From: Faecalicatena orotica
GTDB taxonomy: Bacteria; Bacillota; Clostridia; Lachnospirales; Lachnospiraceae
Length of the DNA stretch: 64,000 nt
Direction of reading: 5' to 3'
NCBI RefSeq assembly: GCF_003149245.1
Contig: NZ_QGDL01000006.1
Location: 247,551 to 311,550 of the forward strand
Position 1 is the first letter of the stretch. Each line of letters opens with the position of its first letter. A program made the translations under genes and the position numbers. Of the stretch, positions 43,852 through 53,027 are shown in pieces. Under the pieces are notes generated by a model. The model saw only the letters and a program-made list of their open reading frames with translations, had not been told where the DNA came from and ran no database searches.

Positions 43852-45366
43852 TTATCTCCGGACCGCTAAAACTGCAATCCCTTCTTTCCCGGGCAGTTGA
43901 AGCTGTGTGGTCCCGCTTGCTTCTTCAATTAGTGTCTCCCTCGTCATATCCCAGACGTCGATCACCTCGATCCGGTACTTCTTATCCTTTGGCAGGTGGA
44001 TGGAAGAGACCCTCGCGCACTGTCTCGCATAATACTTGAGGAATACTTCCTCCCCGCAGCACCCGCTGTACTGCGCATTTTTCATCTGAATAATCTCTCT
44101 GTTTTCTCCATCCAGAGATCCCATCAGTTTGAAAAATGGATTATCCTCCATGCTGCCGGTCTTTTTTTCTGTAGCATTTTCAAAGTCCTCCCAGACCGGC
44201 TCATCCCACGGAGTCACGTAAGCAGGAAGGCCATACATCAGATCTTTTAAGAATGCAATCCTCTTTGGACTTTCTCCTTTCAGCTTTCCGCCTTTCGCCC
44301 ACCATAAAACATCCTGATCGTCTATAAAGGTCTCGCCGTGGGTTACATATGCTCCTTTCGCACAGGCACACCAGAAGCGGTTCACCATCTCAAAGCCGGA
44401 AATATTGCCCCATTCATGCTGTAAATCACCTTCGTAGCAGCACTCATCAAAAACGACAGGTTTCCGGAAGCGCTTCTGCCATTCGTCAGCCTTATACATC
44501 GCAATTGTCTGTACACAGCAGTGTGTCACTGCCGGTCTGGAAAAGTCATAAAGCTTCATACAGTTATGGTTGCTTAACAGATGGTGGTAAGGGTCCTCTT
44601 CGGTGATGATACGTTCTATCTCATACCAGTCCTCTATCGTATGGTTGAACATAATATCATACTCGTTAGCCATACTCCACCATATGTACGGGTAAGCCGC
44701 AAGCCTGCGCATGACGTAATCAAGATATACCCTGCATTCTTCCATATTCAGGAAGGCAAAGCCCCACCGGTCATATGCGTGAAAAAGAATCAGGTCTGTC
44801 TCAATCCCCATCTCTCCCATTCTCGTAACAATTTCCTCAAAATGTTTCCAGTAGGCAAGACACGGGTGGTGTACATCCCAATTCCCCTCTGCGTCTTTCT
44901 CAAACGGATAAAATTCGGGATCGTTGTGGTTGTAGTCATAATGCTTCGGAAAAATACAATGCCTTACTTTGTTAAACGGAGCCTTTTCCAGTGACTCCAG
45001 CGTCTGTGTAATGATATCTTCCGTCTGGTGTGCCAGTGCATAAATGGTGGTGCCAAAAGGAAGGTACTTCGTTCCGTCTTCATACTCAAAATGAGTCCCC
45101 ACTGCCTGGACCATACCGTGGCTTTTGTCCGATGCCGTACATTCCGCTGTACCTTCCGCCTGTACAACACCCTCCACTTTCCAACTGTAAGTTCCTGTCT
45201 GCTGTGGCAGGAAACGCACTTTATAAATCCCGTCACCATCATAGAACCCTTTTACCGTTTTTTCATCATCACCGCACCGAAAAACAGCGGCAACATCTGC
45301 CTCCGCCCGGGACCCTTCTGGTGCAGGCCCGCTGAACTTAAGTTCAAACATTTCATAACACTTCAT
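43852..45366 (-). CDS. DUF5060/DUF4038-type glycoside hydrolase
   Basis: About 504 residues from the ATG at 45366 (GGAGG 8 bases upstream). N-terminal beta-sandwich (DUF5060 type, about 1-85), a TIM-barrel of the DUF4038/GH-A kind (about 95-400; LPFGTTIYALAHQ, IWWSMANEYDIMF with the acid/base Glu, KPVVFDECCYEG with the nucleophile Glu), and a C-terminal DUF5605-like sandwich. Relatives in the DUF4038 group include the GH140 apiosidases. No signal peptide, so it acts inside the cell. Confidence 0.85.
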   Translation of the reverse strand: MKCYEMFELKFSGPAPEGSRAEADVAAVFRCGDDEKTVKGFYDGDGIYKVRFLPQQTGTYSWKVEGVVQAEGTAECTASDKSHGMVQAVGTHFEYEDGTKYLPFGTTIYALAHQTEDIITQTLESLEKAPFNKVRHCIFPKHYDYNHNDPEFYPFEKDAEGNWDVHHPCLAYWKHFEEIVTRMGEMGIETDLILFHAYDRWGFAFLNMEECRVYLDYVMRRLAAYPYIWWSMANEYDIMFNHTIEDWYEIERIITEEDPYHHLLSNHNCMKLYDFSRPAVTHCCVQTIAMYKADEWQKRFRKPVVFDECCYEGDLQHEWGNISGFEMVNRFWCACAKGAYVTHGETFIDDQDVLWWAKGGKLKGESPKRIAFLKDLMYGLPAYVTPWDEPVWEDFENATEKKTGSMEDNPFFKLMGSLDGENREIIQMKNAQYSGCCGEEVFLKYYARQCARVSSIHLPKDKKYRIEVIDVWDMTRETLIEEASGTTQLQLPGKEGIAVLAVRR

Positions 45367-45411
45367 ACACATTTCCTCCGTCTTTTGCTATAAATATAAG
45401 CTCTATTAAGT

Positions 45412-45440
45412 AGTATAATGTCTTTTTCACTTAACCTCAA
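45412..45440 (-). promoter_or_regulatory. Sigma-A promoter for the DUF5060-type glycosidase gene
   Basis: Minus strand TTGAGG, 17 bases, TATACT. The -35 region overlaps one arm of the inverted repeat at 45429-45454. Confidence 0.6.
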
Positions 45441-45454
45441 TTTATAGTTAAGTG
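45429..45454. promoter_or_regulatory. Operator-like inverted repeat
   Basis: CACTTAAC and GTTAAGTG, perfect 8-base arms 10 bases apart, over the -35 box of the glycosidase promoter. Confidence 0.5.
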
Positions 45455-45497
45455 CTTTTCACTGAATTTGTACTTAATCGCATCTTTCCTTCATTTA

Positions 45498-45544
45498 TTT
45501 ACAGATCAAAAAGTTTCGCTTATAATTAGAATGTATCCGATACA
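45498..45544 (+). promoter_or_regulatory. Promoter and palindromic operator of the TetR gene
   Basis: TTTACA, 17 bases, TATAAT (45521-45526), then TGTATC-C-GATACA (45532-45544) at the predicted start point: a layout for autorepression by the encoded TetR-type protein. Confidence 0.65.
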
Positions 45545-45562
45545 GGAAAGAGGAGGGCCGCC

Positions 45563-46132
45563 ATGAATCACAGCTCATACACCAAACAGCGTATTTTCAA
45601 TGCTTTTAATGAATTGCTGGATCACACACCGTTCGAAAAAATCACGGTAGAAATGATTATCCGGCAGAGCGGTGTGTCCAAATCCACGTTCTACCGGCAT
45701 TTTCATGATAAGTATGATGTATTGAACTTCAATTCAATGGCTCTTGCCGAGCGCCTGATCGGACAGAGGGTCTGTCATAGCTGGAAAGAGTTCCTGTTTC
45801 ACATGTTCAGGGGGATTTCGGAAGATTCCCGCTATTACCGCCGGGCCTTCCGCTCATCGGGCCAGAATGCACACTCCGGGTTCTTATATTCCTATTCCTT
45901 TGGAATCGTTGCAAACTGTTACCTGACTACTACAGGGAAAAGTGAGCTCTCGGTCCGCGACCGCTATTCCATCAGCCACTACTGCCACGGCTGTGTGGGG
46001 ATTCTTCAGGAATGGCTTAACGATATGGATGCATTGACGCCCGGGGACATGGCTGAGATCTTTTATGAGGCAATGCCGGAATACCTGAGAGATACATGGG
46101 TTGATATAAACAACAGCCGCCCCTGGATATAA
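45563..46132 (+). CDS. TetR-family transcriptional regulator
   Basis: 189 residues with a N-terminal TetR HTH (FEKITVEMIIRQSGVSKSTF, then YRHFHDKYDVLN) and a helical ligand domain of the DhaS-like subgroup. GAGGAGG precedes the ATG. Divergent from the glycosidase gene and convergent with the hypA operon; it may control either. Its stop lies in the loop of the terminator. Confidence 0.93.
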   Translation: MNHSSYTKQRIFNAFNELLDHTPFEKITVEMIIRQSGVSKSTFYRHFHDKYDVLNFNSMALAERLIGQRVCHSWKEFLFHMFRGISEDSRYYRRAFRSSGQNAHSGFLYSYSFGIVANCYLTTTGKSELSVRDRYSISHYCHGCVGILQEWLNDMDALTPGDMAEIFYEAMPEYLRDTWVDINNSRPWI

Positions 46133-46154
46133 ACTCCAGAGGCGGTATTTTTTT
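46117..46154 (+). terminator. Terminator of the TetR gene
   Basis: CCGCCCCTGGA / TCCAGAGGCGG, one mismatch, then ATTTTTTT. The loop contains the TAA stop. Confidence 0.85.
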
Positions 46155-46162
46155 AGTGACAT

Positions 46163-46516
46163 CTACCATGCTTCGATATTTTTTATGAAACACTCCCTCC
46201 CGGTCAGCAGTTCCAGCAACTGATTTTCTTTACAGGAGGGGCATCCTTTCGCCTCCTCAAATTCCCCAAGGCTGAAGGATTCTCCGCAGACATGGCACAG
46301 GTATCTTGCCGGAAGGATTTCGATCTTCAATTCTGTATTCTCAAACAGAGGATTTCTCTCTGCTGCCGCCGGAAAACATTTCTCCAGATACTCCGGGATC
46401 ACAGAACTGATTTCCCCGATCTGCATGGTGATGGCTTTGATCTCTGTCAGCTGGTTTGCCCGTGCAACCTCCATCACTTTATCTGCAATACTAAGTACAA
46501 TTCCAAGTTCATGCAT
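46163..46516 (-). CDS. hypA: HypA-type nickel metallochaperone
   Basis: 117 residues. Begins MHEL, whose His 2 is the nickel ligand in HypA, and has the zinc site Cys 74, 77, 92 and 95 (CHVCGES, CPSCKEN). In known systems HypA delivers nickel to [NiFe]-hydrogenase or urease. No hydrogenase or other hyp gene is here; the gene is six bases after the Fe-S/FAD oxidoreductase at the end of the dehydratase/CooC operon, suggesting another nickel or metal client. Confidence 0.9.
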   Translation of the reverse strand: MHELGIVLSIADKVMEVARANQLTEIKAITMQIGEISSVIPEYLEKCFPAAAERNPLFENTELKIEILPARYLCHVCGESFSLGEFEEAKGCPSCKENQLLELLTGRECFIKNIEAW

Positions 46517-46522
46517 GATTAA

Positions 46523-49216
46523 TCACCCGCGTTTCACCAGTTCTTTTGCCTGTCTTGCTGCAATCTTTGCCCCTCTCTTTACAAGTGTGGGTGCCATGTG
46601 TCCGACAATCAGTTTCTCATACGGAACTTCGTGCCCGTCATATCTGCGCTCCAGATGAATCGCATCAAACCTGCACTTTGTCGTGCAGATGCCGCATCCT
46701 ACGCAGATATTCTGATCTACCACGGTTGCACCGCAGCCAAGGCAGCGCTCTGTCTCTTTTTTCACCTGCTCCTCGGTAAATGTTCCTCGCAGGTCTCTCA
46801 TCGTATGCTTTGCCTGTTCCGGGTCCGGGGCACATGGTCTTTCCCTCCGTGCATGGTCAAAGCTGTCCCATTCCACATTTTCTTTGTCTAATTCATGGTA
46901 TTTGCCCGCCGGACGCCCGATGGTCAGACTCTGTCCCGGCTGTACGTACCGATGGATAGATTCGGCCGCTTCTTTTCCTGCCGCAATAGCATCAATGGCA
47001 AACTTTGGTCCTGTGTATGCATCACCTCCGGCAAAGATATCCGGCTCTCCTGTCTGATAAGTCCTCTCATCTGCCATTACTGTCTGATTCCTGTTCAGCC
47101 TGACCCGGGTTCCGTCCAGCATGGTCCCCCACTGGATGGACTGTCCGATGGAGACAAGAATATTCTCACATTCTATCGTAACTGTATCATGTTCATCATA
47201 CTGTGGGCTGAAACGGTGGTTTTCATCAAACACGGCCGTGCAGCGCTTGAATTCTATCCCTGTCACTTTTCCATCCTCTGTCAGTATCCGCTTTGGTCCC
47301 CAGCCACAGTTTAATGAGATTCCTTCTGCCTTTGCTTCTTCCTGCTCTTCCTTCTGTGCGGGCATTTCGTCCGCACTCTCAAGACAATACAGGGCCACTT
47401 CACTGCTTCCGGCCCGGACCGCCGTACGCGCCACATCAATGGCAACATTTCCTCCGCCGACAACAACCGTCCTGCCTTCCAGTTTTGTCGTTTCATCCTG
47501 ACTGACATTTCTCAGAAATGCAACGCCTGACAGCACGCCCCGGGCTTCTTCGCCTTCCACGCCCAGTTTTCTGCCGCCCTGGGCGCCGATTGCCAGATAA
47601 AACGCCTCATATCCCTGCTGCCGCAGTTCTCTAATGGTCACATCCCTGCCGACCTCAATTCCAGTCCGGAATGTAACGCCGATCTCACGCAGAACTTCGA
47701 TCTCTGCATCCACCACATCCTTCTCCAGACGAAACGTGGGAATCCCCATTGTCAGCATACCGCCGGGCCGGTCATTTTTCTCGAATACGGTGACATCATA
47801 TCCGCGTATCTGAAGATAATACGCACAGCTCATCCCTGCAGGGCCCCCGCCGATAACGGCGATCTTTTTCCCGTATTTTTCTCCCTGCGGATTCAGCATC
47901 TTTGGAATGAAGCGTGTCTCTGCCTTCAGTTCCTGCTCTGCAATAAACTTCTTAATCTCATCGATGGCTACCGGTTCATCCACATCTGCACGGGAACAGG
48001 CATCTTCACAGCGTCTGTTGCAGATATGTCCGCAAACCGCCGGGAACGGATTGTTTTTCTTGATCAGCTCGAGCGCCTCCATATATTTTCCCTGCGCGGC
48101 AAGTTTGATATAACCCTGTACGGCAATATGAGCCGGGCAATTGGTTTTACAGGGAGCGGTTCCATTTTCGTCAATCTCATCCCTGTTAAAACGGAACTCC
48201 GGGTTCCATCGTTTCTTGTTCAGCATCCACACATGGTCGTGGGGCGTCTCGGTTTCTTTTTCCGGGATTGGGGTCTTCGCACACAGTTTTCTTCCCAGAT
48301 GGAGTGCATTCACCTGACAGTTTTCCACACACTGGCCGCAGGCTGTACACTTATCCACATCTACCTTGGAAACATAGTTAGATCTGTTGAAATCCGGTGA
48401 CATATAATACTTTCCAACACGCAGGGAAAAACAGGAACAGGTGCAGCAGTTGCAGATGGCCACCGTCTTCCCCTCACCGTCCAGGTTCTGTATCTCATGC
48501 ACCAGCCCGTTCTCTTCTGCACGCTTCAAGATCTCATAGGCTTCCTCTTTCGTAATTTCACGCCCTACACCGGTGCGTATAAAATAATCGGCCCCCTCGT
48601 CCAGCTGGATGCACATATCCTGCTCCAGATGGCCGCAGCCCTCGCCCATCAGCCTTCTGGAGCGCCGGCATGTACAGTCAGACACACACAGCCGCCAGGC
48701 TTTTTCTATGTAGGACGATACTTCCTCGTAATCCGCGGCATGGCTGTCCCCGTTGATTGCCTCCTCGACGGGTATGACACGCATCAGTCCTTTTCCAACT
48801 GGAACATTTGGTCCGAGCAGTTTGGTCCGTCTGCGGGTATATTCCTCGAAACACTCCGCCATCACCGGATATTTCTCTGCCTGCTCTTTGTTCGCAACCA
48901 TCATCTCCATGATCCCCGGTACCCAGATCGGCAGCATGTAGTAATCCGTTCCGTCTGCATGGTGTACACGCATCACACCTGCCACGGCCAGATCCCATAA
49001 AAGCTTTTTCGTCTCCTCCAGCGGTTTTTTACAGCGTGGGGCAATCTCATCTGCGGTCATATTCTTACGCACCTTCGCCGCAAGCGCCACCTCCGCCATC
49101 TCGTCCGTCACCACCGGTTCCAGTATCCTGTATTCCGGATCATGAACCGTGATTCCCGTATACGATTTGGCTTCGACACTTATCTTCGTGGCCAGTTTCA
49201 TAATCAGCGGTCTCAT
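46523..49216 (-). CDS. Multi-cluster Fe-S/FAD NAD(P)-dependent oxidoreductase
   Basis: 897 residues. Residues 1-330: winged-helix-like start and Cys-rich region (CVSDCTCRRSRR, CNCCTCSCFSLR, and a ferredoxin motif CTACGQCVENCQV). About 355-440: DPYD/GltD-type Fe-S domain (CKTNCPAHIAVQ, CGHICNRRCEDACS). About 455-760: FAD and NAD(P) Rossmann motifs (VIGGGPAGMSCAY; VVGGGNVAIDVA). C-terminus: CLGCGA and CVGCGICTTKC clusters. It likely moves NAD(P)H electrons to a low-potential carrier or the activase. GGAGT precedes the ATG. Confidence 0.88.
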   Translation of the reverse strand: MRPLIMKLATKISVEAKSYTGITVHDPEYRILEPVVTDEMAEVALAAKVRKNMTADEIAPRCKKPLEETKKLLWDLAVAGVMRVHHADGTDYYMLPIWVPGIMEMMVANKEQAEKYPVMAECFEEYTRRRTKLLGPNVPVGKGLMRVIPVEEAINGDSHAADYEEVSSYIEKAWRLCVSDCTCRRSRRLMGEGCGHLEQDMCIQLDEGADYFIRTGVGREITKEEAYEILKRAEENGLVHEIQNLDGEGKTVAICNCCTCSCFSLRVGKYYMSPDFNRSNYVSKVDVDKCTACGQCVENCQVNALHLGRKLCAKTPIPEKETETPHDHVWMLNKKRWNPEFRFNRDEIDENGTAPCKTNCPAHIAVQGYIKLAAQGKYMEALELIKKNNPFPAVCGHICNRRCEDACSRADVDEPVAIDEIKKFIAEQELKAETRFIPKMLNPQGEKYGKKIAVIGGGPAGMSCAYYLQIRGYDVTVFEKNDRPGGMLTMGIPTFRLEKDVVDAEIEVLREIGVTFRTGIEVGRDVTIRELRQQGYEAFYLAIGAQGGRKLGVEGEEARGVLSGVAFLRNVSQDETTKLEGRTVVVGGGNVAIDVARTAVRAGSSEVALYCLESADEMPAQKEEQEEAKAEGISLNCGWGPKRILTEDGKVTGIEFKRCTAVFDENHRFSPQYDEHDTVTIECENILVSIGQSIQWGTMLDGTRVRLNRNQTVMADERTYQTGEPDIFAGGDAYTGPKFAIDAIAAGKEAAESIHRYVQPGQSLTIGRPAGKYHELDKENVEWDSFDHARRERPCAPDPEQAKHTMRDLRGTFTEEQVKKETERCLGCGATVVDQNICVGCGICTTKCRFDAIHLERRYDGHEVPYEKLIVGHMAPTLVKRGAKIAARQAKELVKRG

Positions 49217-49260
49217 AACTTAACTCCTTTCGTTTTGAAATATTCCATTCCCCGGCATAC

Positions 49261-49437
49261 CTACAGGCGGCGGTCCCTCTTCCTGCTGTCATACACTTTA
49301 TCCATGATCTTCTGCATCCCGGCCGCCAGTTTCATGTCCAGATTAAAATAGTATACAATCAGGCTGAGCCCGAACAGCACTGCAAAAACAACAACTACCG
49401 TTTTCAATATTTTACAGACTCTCTTCTTCATCGTCAT
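49261..49437 (-). CDS. Small single-span membrane protein, 58 residues
   Basis: Starts MTMKKRVCKILKTVVVVFAV, has one membrane helix, and ends in a charged tail (KVYDSRKRDRRL). Its ATG overlaps the stop of the activase gene (ATGA), so it belongs to the operon. It might tether the complex to the membrane; there is no family evidence. Confidence 0.7.
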   Translation of the reverse strand: MTMKKRVCKILKTVVVVFAVLFGLSLIVYYFNLDMKLAAGMQKIMDKVYDSRKRDRRL

Positions 49438-50243
49438 CTTCCTTTCCCTTTTGCCAGACCTTTCTGCCTTGCATACTCAGCCGCCCCGAGTGCCCCCATC
49501 AGCTGCGGGTCTGTCTTTAGATCTACTACTTTTAGTTTCAGAACCTGCTCAATCGCCTTCTTCAGACCGTCATTTTTTGCACAGCCCCCAGTCAGTGTCA
49601 CGCTGTCTGTGGCTCCGGCTTTCTTTGCCATAATGAAGCATCGCTTTGCAACAGAACGCTGGATTCCGGCTGCAATCTCATTCATGGGTTTCCCTTCTCC
49701 CACCAGTGTAATGACCTCGCTCTCTGCAAATACGGTACACTGGGCCGTAATCGGAATCACATTTTTGGCTGTCAGGGACAGTTTCGAAAACTCCGGAAGT
49801 GACATCTCGAATGCATTTGCCATTGTCTCATAAAAACGCCCGGTACCGGCCGCACACTTATCATTCATGGCAAAATTCTTTACTGTTCCGTCTGTATCAA
49901 TTGCGATTCCTTTGATGTCTTGCCCGCCGATATCGATGATAGCCCGGACTTTCGGGTCCGTCATATGCACACCCATAGCATGACAGCTGATCTCACTGAT
50001 ATTTTCCTGTGCAAAGGGCACTTTATTTCTCCCATATCCGGTTCCGATCAGATAGGCCAGATCCTCCGGGGAATCGAGCCCCGGCACCTGTGCGAGAGTC
50101 TCCTCCATTGCCGCGCGCGCACTTTTTTCTGAATTCATTTTACTTTTCATCGTCGTGTGGGCAGCCATATTTCCGTCTTCATCCAATATGACACACTTTG
50201 TATAGGTTGAACCAACATCACAACCGCCAAAATATTTTTTCAT
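49434..50243 (-). CDS. 2-Hydroxyacyl-CoA dehydratase activase (HgdC/BadF type)
   Basis: About 269 residues. ASKHA fold starting GGCDVGSTYTKCVIL, with DIGGQDIKG and the two cluster Cys in MNDKCAAGTGRF and TAQCTVFAESEV. It should hydrolyse ATP to drive an electron into the two dehydratase-like subunits encoded just upstream (17 bases). This is a second, distinct copy relative to the activase at 8729. Confidence 0.92.
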   Translation of the reverse strand: MKKYFGGCDVGSTYTKCVILDEDGNMAAHTTMKSKMNSEKSARAAMEETLAQVPGLDSPEDLAYLIGTGYGRNKVPFAQENISEISCHAMGVHMTDPKVRAIIDIGGQDIKGIAIDTDGTVKNFAMNDKCAAGTGRFYETMANAFEMSLPEFSKLSLTAKNVIPITAQCTVFAESEVITLVGEGKPMNEIAAGIQRSVAKRCFIMAKKAGATDSVTLTGGCAKNDGLKKAIEQVLKLKVVDLKTDPQLMGALGAAEYARQKGLAKGKGR

Positions 50244-50260
50244 CACCTGTCAGCTCCTCT

Positions 50261-51799
50261 CTACCAGTTGTTTTCATCTTGAAACTCTTCCAGAGACTCA
50301 TCCAGCGGCTCCTCTCTCAGCACCGTCCTCATATAACGGTTCACCTCGTCACGCATATCCTTGCGGCCCGCTTTTCTCGGGTCCATCAGGCCGTGTGTCA
50401 CCCAGATCAGGTGCAGCCCGCGCTCTTTCGCCTGCTCCTCGAAGATTCCGTGGTAACCTGCCATTGCCTTACACCCGATATGTTCATACATAATGACCAT
50501 GTCTGCATGAAATTCCTCACAAAACCGCCACAGATCATCCACACCGACTTCATATCCACCGTTGGAGCGGTTTCTCATATTCATCTTCATGTACAGGTCT
50601 GCCATGTCATACAGAGCCTGTTGTTTATCCGTGGTGCTGTACAGCTCTGTAGAGGTCAGGCTCAGCATGTCGATCAGCGGAAGGATGCCCCAGCAGTTCT
50701 GCAGCCAGATCGGAAATGCCGTATAGTACTGTGCCTGAACGCCCCACAACACCGCACGGTGACGAACCTCGGACACACAGGGAACCTTCTTCTCATATCC
50801 TTTATACGCCAGCTGCGTGATCTTTTGGTCATTCTCAAGGAAACGGGGATCACGGCCGCCTCCCACCTGATAATAGGCATCCCGGTACAGCGCCACATTA
50901 TTCCCGATCACCTGCGGATGATTCGTTTTGGAAATATCCAGCCACTCACGGAACAGCTTCGTCTCCTCATTAAATGTTTCCATACACTTGAAGTAATGAT
51001 CCCAGTCGAACGTTTCACCTGTCTGTTCTTCAATAAACCGGATGCAGTTTGCTACTTCTTCCGCACCATATTCCTGCACGCTCTGCTGCATATGCCGGAT
51101 TGGAACGGCAAGCTGGAACGACGGAATATTGAACCTTCTTGCCTCCACACCGTTCCCCATCAGACTGCCGTCACAGGTTGTATTGCAGTTCACGGCACAA
51201 ACACCAACAAGCGGGTAGTCATCATCAATCGCACAGCCCAGCTCCGCGGCCGGCATCGGACAGACATCGGAAGGCAGTCCAAACTCTTCTGCTACATCAA
51301 TATAATGAAGGACACCATCCTGCGCTACCGTGGAAGGGGTGTAGACGATCGGAATCTCCCTGCAGACCATTTTCAGATTTGGAAAACCGTTCATGATCTG
51401 CGACATCATATTTTCATCGAATACGACAAGCTTTTTGCTAAACTCTTCGTCATTACCACATTTCGGGTCGGCCCTGAACAAATCACTGATCGTATCGCAG
51501 ACATGTTCCACAATAAAATCAAATTCCTGATGCGCGATACGCAGCTGCGGGCCCCTCAGTCCCTCTGTATGGCGGTCCACAAAATCCGGTACAGCCAGAT
51601 AGTTCCCCATCCAGCGGTAGCGGAAAAAGCCTTTTAAGTTGGCCGGTTTTGCCATAAATTTTGCCATCACCGACCAGTTTTTCAGCCAGCGCGTATAGTC
51701 ATACCATGTATCCGCTGCACCTCGCCATTCACGGCGTTTCTTCGTCCGTTTTCCGTAGTAGAGGCTGCCAAGCTTTTCACTGTTGATCTTCCTGCCCAT
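50261..51799 (-). CDS. 2-Hydroxyacyl-CoA dehydratase-like subunit A
   Basis: 512 residues, longer than the usual 380-430 of the HgdA/HgdB family. It has family Cys in CAVNCNTTCDGS (about 195) and EHIGCKAMAGYHG (about 445) and a long N-terminal extension rich in Arg/Lys/Trp. With subunit B it should hold one or two Fe-S clusters activated by the ATP-driven activase. The substrate need not be a hydroxyacyl-CoA; no CoA-transferase or acyl-CoA gene is nearby. AGGAGGGA precedes the ATG; the upstream gene ends next to it. Confidence 0.85.
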   Translation of the reverse strand: MGRKINSEKLGSLYYGKRTKKRREWRGAADTWYDYTRWLKNWSVMAKFMAKPANLKGFFRYRWMGNYLAVPDFVDRHTEGLRGPQLRIAHQEFDFIVEHVCDTISDLFRADPKCGNDEEFSKKLVVFDENMMSQIMNGFPNLKMVCREIPIVYTPSTVAQDGVLHYIDVAEEFGLPSDVCPMPAAELGCAIDDDYPLVGVCAVNCNTTCDGSLMGNGVEARRFNIPSFQLAVPIRHMQQSVQEYGAEEVANCIRFIEEQTGETFDWDHYFKCMETFNEETKLFREWLDISKTNHPQVIGNNVALYRDAYYQVGGGRDPRFLENDQKITQLAYKGYEKKVPCVSEVRHRAVLWGVQAQYYTAFPIWLQNCWGILPLIDMLSLTSTELYSTTDKQQALYDMADLYMKMNMRNRSNGGYEVGVDDLWRFCEEFHADMVIMYEHIGCKAMAGYHGIFEEQAKERGLHLIWVTHGLMDPRKAGRKDMRDEVNRYMRTVLREEPLDESLEEFQDENNW

Positions 51800-52987
51800 C
51801 TATCTCCCTCCTTGTATCTTCTTGATTTCCACACTCTCCACAAATGCCTGCACTCTGGTACGGAGCTGTCCCGAGCTCCCCACAACATACGGCCTGTCAA
51901 TAGAAAGGACCGGATACCCATATTCCTCATGCATGATATGGCTCGCCGCCATCCTCTCATATCCCCAGTAATCACAGAACTTCATTTGTTCATAAATGAT
52001 CCCGTCCGCATGATATTCTTTCGCAAGCCGGTCTGCATAATCTTTGCGCTCCTCCACCTTTTCTGTATTCATAAAACGCGGGCACTGTCCGGTCACCATA
52101 TAGTGGCGGCAGATCTGGGTCAATAGGTCTTCCCCCTCGCAAATCTTGATTTCATCCCGCCCCGGAAAAGAACCGAAGCAGTGTCTGTCTGCCACGATCA
52201 AAGCACCGTTGTCTTCAATCAGTTTTATAAAATCCAGATCGTCAATCTCAGATCCTGCAAGCAAAACCCTGATCCGGTAAGTTTTCTCCTGATCCGGCTC
52301 TCTTTCGCGTACTTCCTCCAGAGTCTCTTCCAGAATCGGGAGAAGCATATCCTTCGGACAGCAGTAAGTCGCCAGACAGAATATGTAGAACTCGTAGCCC
52401 GTTATACGGGGGTATTCTTCCTTCCTGAATTCTCCCAGTTCACGGATCAGACGGCATACTTTATTATGCTGTTCCACTGCTTCAAGAAGCGCCGCATCCG
52501 AAACATCGATGCCATACACATCATGGAGCGGTTCCAGCACACGCAGCCGCATCTGCCTTACATAATGCTTCAGCGCCGTTTCATCCGACTTCATCGGTAC
52601 GTCTGAATATGTAACGAAAAACTTCTCCTTCTCACAGGTCTTCAAAAGTTCCATGTTTTCTACACAGCGGTTCATGGCCGCACATGCATCCGGTGCAATG
52701 ATACAGTCCAGAAAATTATAGCCGCCCTCCACCGCACGTTCCACAAGGGCCCGGCAGTACTCGCACAGTAGACTCGTCATGTAATATGTCCCGATCTCTA
52801 TAGATCCGGTCCGTGGTGCCCTTAAACGCACGGAAAAACACCCGGGCAGGTTCAGCAGTACTTCCGGTATCATACTGCACACGTCCCCGACCGCAATCTG
52901 TCCCTTTTCGCACGCCTCTTTCACCAGATCATTGTTGCACTCCTGAAGCAATTGCTCCAAATCATACAGATGCTTCAAATCTTTCAT
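51800..52987 (-). CDS. 2-Hydroxyacyl-CoA dehydratase-like subunit B
   Basis: 395 residues of the HgdB family: Cys in VGDVCSMIPEVLLNLPGC and in DCIIAPDACAAMNRC, and the typical end (MKFCDYWGYE, then SGQLRTRVQAFVES). The family C-terminal Arg-x-x-AF-x-E pattern is intact. Forms the partner of subunit A. GGGAGG precedes the ATG. Confidence 0.88.
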   Translation of the reverse strand: MKDLKHLYDLEQLLQECNNDLVKEACEKGQIAVGDVCSMIPEVLLNLPGCFSVRLRAPRTGSIEIGTYYMTSLLCEYCRALVERAVEGGYNFLDCIIAPDACAAMNRCVENMELLKTCEKEKFFVTYSDVPMKSDETALKHYVRQMRLRVLEPLHDVYGIDVSDAALLEAVEQHNKVCRLIRELGEFRKEEYPRITGYEFYIFCLATYCCPKDMLLPILEETLEEVREREPDQEKTYRIRVLLAGSEIDDLDFIKLIEDNGALIVADRHCFGSFPGRDEIKICEGEDLLTQICRHYMVTGQCPRFMNTEKVEERKDYADRLAKEYHADGIIYEQMKFCDYWGYERMAASHIMHEEYGYPVLSIDRPYVVGSSGQLRTRVQAFVESVEIKKIQGGR

Positions 52988-53027
52988 AAATACGATCGCC
53001 TCCCTTTTCTGTTCATGTAAATCCCCG

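Noticed and set aside
50198..51637. 479-codon plus-strand frame opposite dehydratase-like subunit A
   Set aside because: Antisense shadow; His/Arg/Cys-rich translation, and the minus strand has clear family motifs and a ribosome site.
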